A stretch of 64,000 nucleotides of DNA from Tritrichomonas musculus (taxonomy: Eukaryota > Parabasalia > Tritrichomonadida > Tritrichomonadidae), in assembly GCA_039105265.1 (NCBI GenBank), contig JAPFFF010000049.1, forward strand, positions 951,501 to 1,015,500, written 5' to 3'. Below are positions 30,962-45,013 of the stretch, one piece after another; within the stretch, counting starts at the first letter, position 1, and the number at the start of each line of letters is the position of its first letter. Below the pieces are notes generated by a model. The model did not search any database. It was not told the origin of the DNA and worked only from the letters and a program-made list of their open reading frames with translations. The position numbers and the translations under genes are program-made.

Positions 30962-33030
30962 GTTAGTAGAAAAAAGTCTGTTTCTGGACAAAAGTCTGTT
31001 TCACTTCACATGTCGAAAAAAATAAGTTTTTTAAAACAATATAGAGAGTTTTCACTTTTTATTTATAATGAATATAAAATATTTATGTATAAATATTTTA
31101 TTTAATTCAAGTAAATACTAATTTCTTTTATATTCATGAAAATTCCTTTATTCAATTTTGATAGGACAAAAAAAATAAAATCGTTAATTTTTCAAAAATT
31201 AAATAAGATTCAAGATTTATAATATAACATTTATATACTAATACTATTGATCTTCATTATATAAATTGTGTGAGAACTTAATTATTTGATATTGACTCTT
31301 TTTTATACAATATCAAATATTCTGAAAATTTGAAAATTTTATATTAAAATCATACCTTTTAGGAAATGGCATGTTAATTAACTAATAAACAATTTTAAGC
31401 TATTCATTAATATTCTATTTATTTTGGAGAATATCCTTTATACATTTGGATAAACGCCATTTTTTTAAAAAAATAAAAATTCAACAAATATAATGATATT
31501 TTGTATTTAAGACACAATATTAAGTATTCTAAATATTTGATTGAGTATGTTTCATTTTATATGTTTAAATGCTTTATTATTTGATATTTTGGTGAAAATC
31601 ATTGAAATCCATATTTTTAATAATTTCATATTTCCTTCCAATTCTTATTCATATTTTATTTATTTTATTTATTCAATAAGAAATATATCGTAGATGATTC
31701 TCAAATAATCTAATAATAATAAAAATTATAGATCGGATTCGTAAATATCATTCTTTTTTATTATATAATTTTAAGATGACCTCTTCTGCAGAGTTATCAT
31801 AATCTACATATTTTGTTTATATAATATACTAATACGTGTATTTTGGTATAATAATATATAGAAATCACAGTATTTCATGAAAAATTCAGCTGGATAATGA
31901 TGTTTATTTTAAGTTAATAATTTTTTGAATTCAAAAATGCTTATTTTACTATCTTCTGAGCTATTTTAAGCAATATAACTTCACTTTTTATGAACAAGTT
32001 TTTCGTTCTTATTTACACTATATATATATAAAACATAATATAATTCTGCATTAATATTATCAGATATGATTATTTGGAAAAATTGAAATAAAGAATATAG
32101 ATAAAGTTTTATTTGGAATATAAAAGATATATAATTATAATATATCCATAAGATAAAAAAATAGCCGAGAAATTTTCTAAAATTCAATTATTTGCATTCA
32201 TTTTTTTGTCATTTAAATAAATATTGAATATTTTATTCAATATTTCATTAATTAAAATAAGGTACTACTGTTTAGTTTGCTTCAAATTTATTTGGGCATC
32301 TTTTAAAAATTAAAAGTAATATTAGCATGATACATAATTTGCAGAAATAATATTCATTTAATGATTTAGTTTCATCTTATTATATTGTAACAAGCGAAAG
32401 TGATTACATAATAAGCACTAATGCATTTTTCTATGTTAATTAATTAAACAAGTATTCCATCCAATTCAATTTTTTCCATTTTTCATATCAATGTCTGTAT
32501 TTATTGATCTTAGACGATAATTTTTATATTAAAAATGAATAATTTTTAATTAGATTTTGATAATAATAAAAAAGAATAATTAGTATTTATAAATTTGATT
32601 TATCAATTATTTTACAGCCATTACTCTTTTTACTTACCATTTCTCTTTAATAAATGCTCATTTTTTCTTCAATTTTAAAAGATTTTTAGTAATTGTTTCA
32701 AAAAGTTTGCCTTTGAACTTTTTGAGACTGATGCCAAAAGAAATATTTTAAATTATCTTAATAAAAACATAATAATATGAAGAAAAATTCCCATCAATTA
32801 AATATAAATATATATATAAATACAAATATAAAAAAGGAAAACATATGATAGTTTTTATCAATTATTTATATGATTTTATTTTTCCTTTAAAATACTTTTT
32901 AATGGTATAAAAAATGATTGCATTTAATGCATTTTATTATTATAAATTTTCATGGAAAAATTATTATTCTATAATGAAGAAACAGTAGTGAAACAGACTT
33001 TTGTCCAGAAATTAACTTTTGTCCACTAAC
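30962..33030. mobile_element. 2,069-bp inverted-repeat element, copy 3
   Basis: Same length and ends as the other copies. No difference from copy 2 was noticed by eye. Confidence 0.65.
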
Positions 33031-33445
33031 TATATTATATATATAGACTCGATTTGAAAAAAGTGCATTTTTTTAAATTGCCTTTTTTTCATCATTCCGC
33101 TTGAAAAAAACTTTTTAAAATATGAAAATTATGATATATATATAATTAAGAACTAAATTAATCTATTAAAATATTTATATCTTTTAAATATAAAATACTT
33201 TTCTATCATTTTCACAGTCAAATAATTATTTTCTGCAAATAAGCAAGTAGTTATCTTTTATCAACTAGCTTTTCGTTTATTATTATGCAAAATATGAGTA
33301 TAAAAAAATTAATTTTTCATATATATTAAATATTTAGTTATATATTACCTATTTTTTATTTTCAATGGCAATTCAAAAATTAAATTAGTAGATAAGATTT
33401 TTGAATTAATAATCGTAATTGAATAAAAGATTAATTACTGATTCC

Positions 33446-36400
33446 AGATGCCGCCTTCAGCCAGGCCAGGATGGTTGAGGGCGGCATCATCAATTAATTA
33501 TATCGACAGATGCCGCCTTCAGCCAGGCCAGGATGGTTGAGGGCGGCATCGTCAATCAATTATATCGACAGATGCCGCCTTCAGCCAGGCCAGGATGGTT
33601 GAGGGCGGCATCATCAATTAATTATATCGACAGATGCCGCCTTCAGCCAGGCCAGGATGGTTGAGGGCGGCATCATCAATTAATTATATCGACAGATGCC
33701 GCCTTCAGCCAGGCCAGGATGGTTGAGGGCGGCATCATCAATCAATTATATCGACAGATGCCGCCTTCAGCCAGGCCAGGATGGTTGAGGGCGGCATCAT
33801 CAATCAATTATATCGACAGATGCCGCCTTCAGCCAGGCCAGGATGGTTGAGGGCGGTATCATCAATTAATTATATCGACAGATGCCGCCTTCAGCCAGGC
33901 CAGGATGGTTGAGGGCGGCATCGTCAATCAATTATATCGACAGATGCCGCCTTCAGCCAGGCCAGGATGGTTGAGGGCGGCATCATCAATCAATTATATC
34001 GACAGATGCCGCCTTCAGCCAGGCCAGGATGGTTGAGGGCGGCATCATCAATTAATTATATCGACAGATGCCGCCTTCAGCCAGGCCAGGATGGTTGAGG
34101 GCGGCATCATCAATCAATTATATCGACAGATGCCGCCTTCAGCCAGGCCAGGATGGTTGAGGGCGGCATCATCAATCAATTATATCGACAGATGCCGCCT
34201 TCAGCCAGGCCAGGATGGTTGAGGGCGGTATCATCAATTAATTATATCGACAGATGCCGCCTTCAGCCAGGCCAGGATGGTTGAGGGCGGCATCGTCAAT
34301 CAATTATATCGACAGATGCCGCCTTCAGCCAGGCCAGGATGGTTGAGGGCGGCATCATCAATCAATTATATCGACAGATGCCGCCTTCAGCCAGGCCAGG
34401 ATGGTTGAGGGCGGCATCATCAATTAATTATATCGACAGATGCCGCCTTCAGCCAGGCCAGGATGGTTGAGGGCGGCATCATCAATCAATTATATCGACA
34501 GATGCCGCCTTCAGCCAGGCCAGGATGGTTGAGGGCGGCATCATCAATCAATTATATCGACAGATGCCGCCTTCAGCCAGGCCAGGATGGTTGAGGGCGG
34601 TATCATCAATCAATTATATCGACAGATGCCGCCTTCAGCCAGGCCAGGATGGTTGAGGGCGGCATCGTCAATCAATTATATCGACAGATGCCGCCTTCAG
34701 CCAGGCCAGGATGGTTGAGGGCGGCATCATCAATCAATTATATCGACAGATGCCGCCTTCAGCCAGGCCAGGATGGTTGAGGGCGGCATCATCAATTAAT
34801 TATATCGACAGATGCCGCCTTCAGCCAGGCCAGGATGGTTGAGGGCGGCATCGTCAATCAATTATATCGACAGATGCCGCCTTCAGCCAGGCCAGGATGG
34901 TTGAGGGCGGCATCATCAATCAATTATATCGACAGATGCCGCCTTCAGCCAGGCCAGGATGGTTGAGGGCGGTATCATCAATTAATTATATCGACAGATG
35001 CCGCCTTCAGCCAGGCCAGGATGGTTGAGGGCGGCATCGTCAATCAATTATATCGACAGATGCCGCCTTCAGCCAGGCCAGGATGGTTGAGGGCGGCATC
35101 ATCAATCAATTATATCGACAGATGCCGCCTTCAGCCAGGCCAGGATGGTTGAGGGCGGCATCATCAATCAATTATATCGACAGATGCCGCCTTCAGCCAG
35201 GCCAGGATGGTTGAGGGCGGCATCATCAATTAATTATATCGACAGATGCCGCCTTCAGCCAGGCCAGGATGGTTGAGGGCGGCATCATCAATTAATTATA
35301 TCGACAGATGCCGCCTTCAGCCAGGCCAGGATGGTTGAGGGCGACATCATCAATCAATTATATCGACAGATGCCGCCTTCAGCCAGGCCAGGATGGTTGA
35401 GGGCGGCATCATCAATTAATTATATCGACAGATGCCGCCTTCAGCCAGGCCAGGATGGTTGAGGGCGGCATCATCAATCAATTATATCGACAGATGCCGC
35501 CTTCAGCCAGGCCAGGATGGTTGAGGGCGGCATCATCAATCAATTATATCGACAGATGCCGCCTTCAGCCAGGCCAGGATGGTTGAGGGCGGCATCATCA
35601 ATTAATTATATCGACAGATGCCGCCTTCAGCCAGGCCAGGATGGTTGAGGGCGGCATCGTCAATCAATTATATCGACAGATGCCGCCTTCAGCCAGGCCA
35701 GGATGGTTGAGGGCGGCATCATCAATCAATTATATCGACAGATGCCGCCTTCAGCCAGGCCAGGATGGTTGAGGGCGGCATCATCAATCAATTATATCGA
35801 CAGATGCCGCCTTCAGCCAGGCCAGGATGGTTGAGGGCGGTATCATCAATTAATTATATCGACAGATGCCGCCTTCAGCCAGGCCAGGATGGTTGAGGGC
35901 GGCATCGTCAATCAATTATATCGACAGATGCCGCCTTCAGCCAGGCCAGGATGGTTGAGGGCGGCATCATCAATCAATTATATCGACAGATGCCGCCTTC
36001 AGCCAGGCCAGGATGGTTGAGGGCGGCATCATCAATTAATTATATCGACAGATGCCGCCTTCAGCCAGGCCAGGATGGTTGAGGGCGGCATCATCAATCA
36101 ATTATATCGACAGATGCCGCCTTCAGCCAGGCCAGGATGGTTGAGGGCGGCATCATCAATCAATTATATCGACAGATGCCGCCTTCAGCCAGGCCAGGAT
36201 GGTTGAGGGCGGTATCATCAATTAATTATATCGACAGATGCCGCCTTCAGCCAGGCCAGGATGGTTGAGGGCGGCATCATCAATCAATTATATCGACAGA
36301 TGCCGCCTTCAGCCAGGCCAGGATGGTTGAGGGCGGCATCGTCAATCAATTATATCGACAGATGCCGCCTTCAGCCAGGCCAGGATGGTTGAGGGCGGCA

Positions 36401-38188
36401 TCATCAATTAATTATATCGACAGATGCCGCCTTCAGCCAGGCCAGGATGGTTGAGGGCGGCATCGTCAATCAATTATATCGACAGATGCCGCCTTCAGCC
36501 AGGCCAGGATGGTTGAGGGCGGTATCATCAATTAATTATATCGACAGATGCCGCCTTCAGCCAGGCCAGGATGGTTGAGGGCGGCATCATCAATCAATTA
36601 TATCGACAGATGCCGCCTTCAGCCAGGCCAGGATGGTTGAGGGCGGTATCATCAATTAATTATATCGACAGATGCCGCCTTCAGCCAGGCCAGGATGGTT
36701 GAGGGCGGCATCATCAATCAATTATATCGACAGATGCCGCCTTCAGCCAGGCCAGGATGGTTGAGGGCGGCATCATCAATCAATTATATCGACAGATGCC
36801 GCCTTCAGCCAGGCCAGGATGGTTGAGGGCGGCATCGTCAATCAATTATATCGACAGATGCCGCCTTCAGCCAGGCCAGGATGGTTGAGGGCGGCATCAT
36901 CAATCAATTATATCGACAGATGCCGCCTTCAGCCAGGCCAGGATGGTTGAGGGCGGCATCATCAATTAATTATATCGACAGATGCCGCCTTCAGCCAGGC
37001 CAGGATGGTTGAGGGCGGCATCGTCAATCAATTATATCGACAGATGCCGCCTTCAGCCAGGCCAGGATGGTTGAGGGCGGCATCATCAATCAATTATATC
37101 GACAGATGCCGCCTTCAGCCAGGCCAGGATGGTTGAGGGCGGCATCGTCAATCAATTATATCGACAGATGCCGCCTTCAGCCAGGCCAGGATGGTTGAGG
37201 GCGGCATTGTCAATCAATTATATCGACAGATGCCGCCTTCAGCCAGGCCAGGATGGTTGAGGGCGGCATCATCAATCAATTATATCGACAGATGCCGCCT
37301 TCAGCCAGGCCAGGATGGTTGAGGGCGGTATCATCAATTAATTATATCGACAGATGCCGCCTTCAGCCAGGCCAGGATGGTTGAGGGCGGCATCATCAAT
37401 CAATTATATCGACAGATGCCGCCTTCAGCCAGGCCAGGATGGTTGAGGGCGGCATCATCAATCAATTATATCGACAGATGCCGCCTTCAGCCAGGCCAGG
37501 ATGGTTGAGGGCGGCATCGTCAATTAATTATATCGACAGATGCCGCCTTCAGCCAGGCCAGGATGGTTGAGGGCGGCATCGTCAATCAATTATATCGACA
37601 GATGCCGCCTTCAGCCAGGCCAGGATGGTTGAGGGCGGCATCATCAATTAATTATATCGACAGATGCCGCCTTCAGCCAGGCCAGGATGGTTGAGGGCGG
37701 CATCATCAATCAATTATATCGACAGATGCCGCCTTCAGCCAGGCCAGGATGGTTGAGGGCGGTATCATCAATCAATTATATCGACAGATGCCGCCTTCAG
37801 CCAGGCCAGGATGGTTGAGGGCGGCATCATCAATCAATTATATCGACAGATGCCGCCTTCAGCCAGGCCAGGATGGTTGAGGGCGGCATCGTCAATCAAT
37901 TATATCGACAGATGCCGCCTTCAGCCAGGCCAGGATGGTTGAGGGCGGCATCGTCAATTAATTATATCGACAGATGCCGCCTTCAGCCAGGCCAGGATGG
38001 TTGAGGGCGGCATCATCAATTAATTATATCGACAGATGCCGCCTTCAGCCAGGCCAGGATGGTTGAGGGCGGCATCATCAATTAATTATATCGACAGATG
38101 CCGCCTTCAGCCAGGCCAGGATGGTTGAGGGCGGCATCATCAATCAATTATATCGACAGATGCCGCCTTCAGCCAGGCCAGGATGGTT
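33446..38188. repeat. 62-bp satellite array 4 (76.5 copies)
   Basis: It has the same length as array 3 and the same order of variants, including the rare T43 unit near 37208 and the A39 unit near 35343. Arrays 3 and 4 are therefore parts of one duplicated 7,491-bp unit, either a very recent duplication or an assembly repeat. Confidence 0.95.
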
Positions 38189-38452
38189 ATGCATCCACCG
38201 AAAGAGAACTTTGAGATATTAATTAATCAAATATATTTCTAATATTGAAGACAATATGGTTATAATTAAATTTTATATTTTTATTTTCTGTGATATTTAT
38301 TCATTATTTATTTGTTTGTTTCACCGCTTTTTATTATTATTGTTTTCATCATTTATTTGTTTTATTAAAATAGAATTTTTTTATAAACGGCGGAGCAAGT
38401 TTATATATTATATATATATAGACTCGATTATATATTATATATATATATTATA

Positions 38453-40521
38453 GTTAGTAGAAAAAAGTCTGTTTCTGGACAAAAGTCTGTTTCACTTCAC
38501 ATGTCGAAAAAAATAAGTTTTTTAAAACAATATAGAGAGTTTTCACTTTTTATTTATAATGAATATAAAATATTTATGTATAAATATTTTATTTAATTCA
38601 AGTAAATACTAATTTCTTTTATATTCATGAAAATTCCTTTATTCAATTTTGATAGGACAAAAAAAATAAAATCGTTAATTTTTCAAAAATTAAATAAGAT
38701 TCAAGATTTATAATATAACATTTATATACTAATACTATTGATCTTCATTATATAAATTGTGTGAGAACTTAATTATTTGATATTGACTCTTTTTTATACA
38801 ATATCAAATATTCTGAAAATTTGAAAATTTTATATTAAAATCATACCTTTTAGGAAATGGCATGTTAATTAACTAATAAACAATTTTAAGCTATTCATTA
38901 ATATTCTATTTATTTTGGAGAATATCCTTTATACATTTGGATAAACGCCATTTTTTTAAAAAAATAAAAATTCAACAAATATAATGATATTTTGTATTTA
39001 AGACACAATATTAAGTATTCTAAATATTTGATTGAGTATGTTTCATTTTATATGTTTAAATGCTTTATTATTTGATATTTTGGTGAAAATCATTGAAATC
39101 CATATTTTTAATAATTTCATATTTCCTTCCAATTCTTATTCATATTTTATTTATTTTATTTATTCAATAAGAAATATATCGTAGATGATTCTCAAATAAT
39201 CTAATAATAATAAAAATTATAGATCGGATTCGTAAATATCATTCTTTTTTATTATATAATTTTAAGATGACCTCTTCTGCAGAGTTATCATAATCTACAT
39301 ATTTTGTTTATATAATATACTAATACGTGTATTTTGGTATAATAATATATAGAAATCACAGTATTTCATGAAAAATTCAGCTGGATAATGATGTTTATTT
39401 TAAGTTAATAATTTTTTGAATTCAAAAATGCTTATTTTACTATCTTCTGAGCTATTTTAAGCAATATAACTTCACTTTTTATGAACAAGTTTTTCGTTCT
39501 TATTTACACTATATATATATAAAACATAATATAATTCTGCATTAATATTATCAGATATGATTATTTGGAAAAATTGAAATAAAGAATATAGATAAAGTTT
39601 TATTTGGAATATAAAAGATATATAATTATAATATATCCATAAGATAAAAAAATAGCCGAGAAATTTTCTAAAATTCAATTATTTGCATTCATTTTTTTGT
39701 CATTTAAATAAATATTGAATATTTTATTCAATATTTCATTAATTAAAATAAGGTACTACTGTTTAGTTTGCTTCAAATTTATTTGGGCATCTTTTAAAAA
39801 TTAAAAGTAATATTAGCATGATACATAATTTGCAGAAATAATATTCATTTAATGATTTAGTTTCATCTTATTATATTGTAACAAGCGAAAGTGATTACAT
39901 AATAAGCACTAATGCATTTTTCTATGTTAATTAATTAAACAAGTATTCCATCCAATTCAATTTTTTCCATTTTTCATATCAATGTCTGTATTTATTGATC
40001 TTAGACGATAATTTTTATATTAAAAATGAATAATTTTTAATTAGATTTTGATAATAATAAAAAAGAATAATTAGTATTTATAAATTTGATTTATCAATTA
40101 TTTTACAGCCATTACTCTTTTTACTTACCATTTCTCTTTAATAAATGCTCATTTTTTCTTCAATTTTAAAAGATTTTTAGTAATTGTTTCAAAAAGTTTG
40201 CCTTTGAACTTTTTGAGACTGATGCCAAAAGAAATATTTTAAATTATCTTAATAAAAACATAATAATATGAAGAAAAATTCCCATCAATTAAATATAAAT
40301 ATATATATAAATACAAATATAAAAAAGGAAAACATATGATAGTTTTTATCAATTATTTATATGATTTTATTTTTCCTTTAAAATACTTTTTAATGGTATA
40401 AAAAATGATTGCATTTAATGCATTTTATTATTATAAATTTTCATGGAAAAATTATTATTCTATAATGAAGAAACAGTAGTGAAACAGACTTTTGTCCAGA
40501 AATTAACTTTTGTCCACTAAC
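38453..40521. mobile_element. 2,069-bp inverted-repeat element, copy 4
   Basis: Same length and ends as copies 2 and 3, within the third 2,748-bp spacer. Confidence 0.65.
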
Positions 40522-40936
40522 TATATTATATATATAGACTCGATTTGAAAAAAGTGCATTTTTTTAAATTGCCTTTTTTTCATCATTCCGCTTGAAAAAA
40601 ACTTTTTAAAATATGAAAATTATGATATATATATAATTAAGAACTAAATTAATCTATTAAAATATTTATATCTTTTAAATATAAAATACTTTTCTATCAT
40701 TTTCACAGTCAAATAATTATTTTCTGCAAATAAGCAAGTAGTTATCTTTTATCAACTAGCTTTTCGTTTATTATTATGCAAAATATGAGTATAAAAAAAT
40801 TAATTTTTCATATATATTAAATATTTAGTTATATATTACCTATTTTTTATTTTCAATGGCAATTCAAAAATTAAATTAGTAGATAAGATTTTTGAATTAA
40901 TAATCGTAATTGAATAAAAGATTAATTACTGATTCC

Positions 40937-43900
40937 AGATGCCGCCTTCAGCCAGGCCAGGATGGTTGAGGGCGGCATCATCAATTAATTATATCGACAG
41001 ATGCCGCCTTCAGCCAGGCCAGGATGGTTGAGGGCGGCATCGTCAATCAATTATATCGACAGATGCCGCCTTCAGCCAGGCCAGGATGGTTGAGGGCGGC
41101 ATCATCAATTAATTATATCGACAGATGCCGCCTTCAGCCAGGCCAGGATGGTTGAGGGCGGCATCATCAATTAATTATATCGACAGATGCCGCCTTCAGC
41201 CAGGCCAGGATGGTTGAGGGCGGCATCATCAATTAATTATATCGACAGATGCCGCCTTCAGCCAGGCCAGGATGGTTGAGGGCGGCATCATCAATCAATT
41301 ATATCGACAGATGCCGCCTTCAGCCAGGCCAGGATGGTTGAGGGCGGCATCATCAATTAATTATATCGACAGATGCCGCCTTCAGCCAGGCCAGGATGGT
41401 TGAGGGCGGCATCGTCAATCAATTATATCGACAGATGCCGCCTTCAGCCAGGCCAGGATGGTTGAGGGCGGCATCATCAATCAATTATATCGACAGATGC
41501 CGCCTTCAGCCAGGCCAGGATGGTTGAGGGCGGCATCGTCAATTAATTATATCGACAGATGCCGCCTTCAGCCAGGCCAGGATGGTTGAGGGCGGCATCA
41601 TCAATCAATTATATCGACAGATGCCGCCTTCAGCCAGGCCAGGATGGTTGAGGGCGGCATCATCAATCAATTATATCGACAGATGCCGCCTTCAGCCAGG
41701 CCAGGATGGTTGAGGGCGGCATCATCAATTAATTATATCGACAGATGCCGCCTTCAGCCAGGCCAGGATGGTTGAGGGCGGCATCGTCAATTAATTATAT
41801 CGACAGATGCCGCCTTCAGCCAGGCCAGGATGGTTGAGGGCGGCATCATCAATCAATTATATCGACAGATGCCGCCTTCAGCCAGGCCAGGATGGTTGAG
41901 GGCGGCATCATCAATTAATTATATCGACAGATGCCGCCTTCAGCCAGGCCAGGATGGTTGAGGGCGGCATCATCAATCAATTATATCGACAGATGCCGCC
42001 TTCAGCCAGGCCAGGATGGTTGAGGGCGGCATCATCAATCAATTATATCGACAGATGCCGCCTTCAGCCAGGCCAGGATGGTTGAGGGCGGCATCATCAA
42101 TCAATTATATCGACAGATGCCGCCTTCAGCCAGGCCAGGATGGTTGAGGGCGGCATCGTCAATCAATTATATCGACAGATGCCGCCTTCAGCCAGGCCAG
42201 GATGGTTGAGGGCGGCATCATCAATCAATTATATCGACAGATGCCGCCTTCAGCCAGGCCAGGATGGTTGAGGGCGGCATCATCAATTAATTATATCGAC
42301 AGATGCCGCCTTCAGCCAGGCCAGGATGGTTGAGGGCGGCATCATCAATCAATTATATCGACAGATGCCGCCTTCAGCCAGGCCAGGATGGTTGAGGGCG
42401 GTATCATCAATTAATTATATCGACAGATGCCGCCTTCAGCCAGGCCAGGATGGTTGAGGGCGGCATCATCAATCAATTATATCGACAGATGCCGCCTTCA
42501 GCCAGGCCAGGATGGTTGAGGGCGGCATCGTCAATCAATTATATCGACAGATGCCGCCTTCAGCCAGGCCAGGATGGTTGAGGGCGGCATCATCAATCAA
42601 TTATATCGACAGATGCCGCCTTCAGCCAGGCCAGGATGGTTGAGGGCGGCATCATCAATCAATTATATCGACAGATGCCGCCTTCAGCCAGGCCAGGATG
42701 GTTGAGGGCGGCATCATCAATTAATTATATCGACAGATGCCGCCTTCAGCCAGGCCAGGATGGTTGAGGGCGGTATCATCAATTAATTATATCGACAGAT
42801 GCCGCCTTCAGCCAGGCCAGGATGGTTGAGGGCGGCATCATCAATCAATTATATCGACAGATGCCGCCTTCAGCCAGGCCAGGATGGTTGAGGGCGGTAT
42901 CATCAATTAATTATATCGACAGATGCCGCCTTCAGCCAGGCCAGGATGGTTGAGGGCGGCATCATCAATCAATTATATCGACAGATGCCGCCTTCAGCCA
43001 GGCCAGGATGGTTGAGGGCGGCATCATCAATCAATTATATCGACAGATGCCGCCTTCAGCCAGGCCAGGATGGTTGAGGGCGGTATCATCAATTAATTAT
43101 ATCGACAGATGCCGCCTTCAGCCAGGCCAGGATGGTTGAGGGCGGCATCATCAATCAATTATATCGACAGATGCCGCCTTCAGCCAGGCCAGGATGGTTG
43201 AGGGCGGCATCATCAATCAATTATATCGACAGATGCCGCCTTCAGCCAGGCCAGGATGGTTGAGGGCGGCATCATCAATTAATTATATCGACAGATGCCG
43301 CCTTCAGCCAGGCCAGGATGGTTGAGGGCGGTATCATCAATTAATTATATCGACAGATGCCGCCTTCAGCCAGGCCAGGATGGTTGAGGGCGGCATCATC
43401 AATCAATTATATCGACAGATGCCGCCTTCAGCCAGGCCAGGATGGTTGAGGGCGGCATCATCAATCAATTATATCGACAGATGCCGCCTTCAGCCAGGCC
43501 AGGATGGTTGAGGGCGGCATCATCAATCAATTATATCGACAGATGCCGCCTTCAGCCAGGCCAGGATGGTTGAGGGCGGTATCATCAATCAATTATATCG
43601 ACAGATGCCGCCTTCAGCCAGGCCAGGATGGTTGAGGGCGGTATCATCAATTAATTATATCGACAGATGCCGCCTTCAGCCAGGCCAGGATGGTTGAGGG
43701 CGGCATCATCAATCAATTATATCGACAGATGCCGCCTTCAGCCAGGCCAGGATGGTTGAGGGCGGCATCGTCAATCAATTATATCGACAGATGCCGCCTT
43801 CAGCCAGGCCAGGATGGTTGAGGGCGGCATCATCAATCAATTATATCGACAGATGCCGCCTTCAGCCAGGCCAGGATGGTTGAGGGCGGCATCATCAATC

Positions 43901-44749
43901 AATTATATCGACAGATGCCGCCTTCAGCCAGGCCAGGATGGTTGAGGGCGGCATCATCAATCAATTATATCGACAGATGCCGCCTTCAGCCAGGCCAGGA
44001 TGGTTGAGGGCGGCATCATCAATCAATTATATCGACAGATGCCGCCTTCAGCCAGGCCAGGATGGTTGAGGGCGGTATCATCAATTAATTATATCGACAG
44101 ATGCCGCCTTCAGCCAGGCCAGGATGGTTGAGGGCGGCATCATCAATCAATTATATCGACAGATGCCGCCTTCAGCCAGGCCAGGATGGTTGAGGGCGGC
44201 ATCATCAATCAATTATATCGACAGATGCCGCCTTCAGCCAGGCCAGGATGGTTGAGGGCGGCATCATCAATTAATTATATCGACAGATGCCGCCTTCAGC
44301 CAGGCCAGGATGGTTGAGGGCGGCATCGTCAATCAATTATATCGACAGATGCCGCCTTCAGCCAGGCCAGGATGGTTGAGGGCGGCATCATCAATTAATT
44401 ATATCGACAGATGCCGCCTTCAGCCAGGCCAGGATGGTTGAGGGCGGCATCATCAATCAATTATATCGACAGATGCCGCCTTCAGCCAGGCCAGGATGGT
44501 TGAGGGCGGTATCATCAATTAATTATATCGACAGATGCCGCCTTCAGCCAGGCCAGGATGGTTGAGGGCGGCATCGTCAATTAATTATATCGACAGATGC
44601 CGCCTTCAGCCAGGCCAGGATGGTTGAGGGCGGCATCGTCAATCAATTATATCGACAGATGCCGCCTTCAGCCAGGCCAGGATGGTTGAGGGCGGCATCG
44701 TCAATCAATTATATCGACAGATGCCGCCTTCAGCCAGGCCAGGATGGTT
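40937..44749. repeat. 62-bp satellite array 5 (61.5 copies)
   Basis: The array is 3,813 bp, exactly 61 units plus the half unit. Its first units follow the variant order of arrays 3 and 4 and then diverge, so it comes from the same ancestral array but has since been rearranged by unequal exchange. Confidence 0.95.
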
Positions 44750-45013
44750 ATGCATCCACCGAAAGAGAACTTTGAGATATTAATTAATCAAATATATTTC
44801 TAATATTGAAGACAATATGGTTATAATTAAATTTTATATTTTTATTTTCTGTGATATTTATTCATTATTTATTTGTTTGTTTCACCGCTTTTTATTATTA
44901 TTGTTTTCATCATTTATTTGTTTTATTAAAATAGAATTTTTTTATAAACGGCGGAGCAAGTTTATATATTATATATATATAGACTCGATTATATATTATA
45001 TATATATATTATA

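Noticed and set aside
12271-44749. CRISPR array
   Set aside because: The 62-bp units are contiguous, without unique spacers. The linker is part of the repeat and varies at only a few positions, and there are no cas genes.
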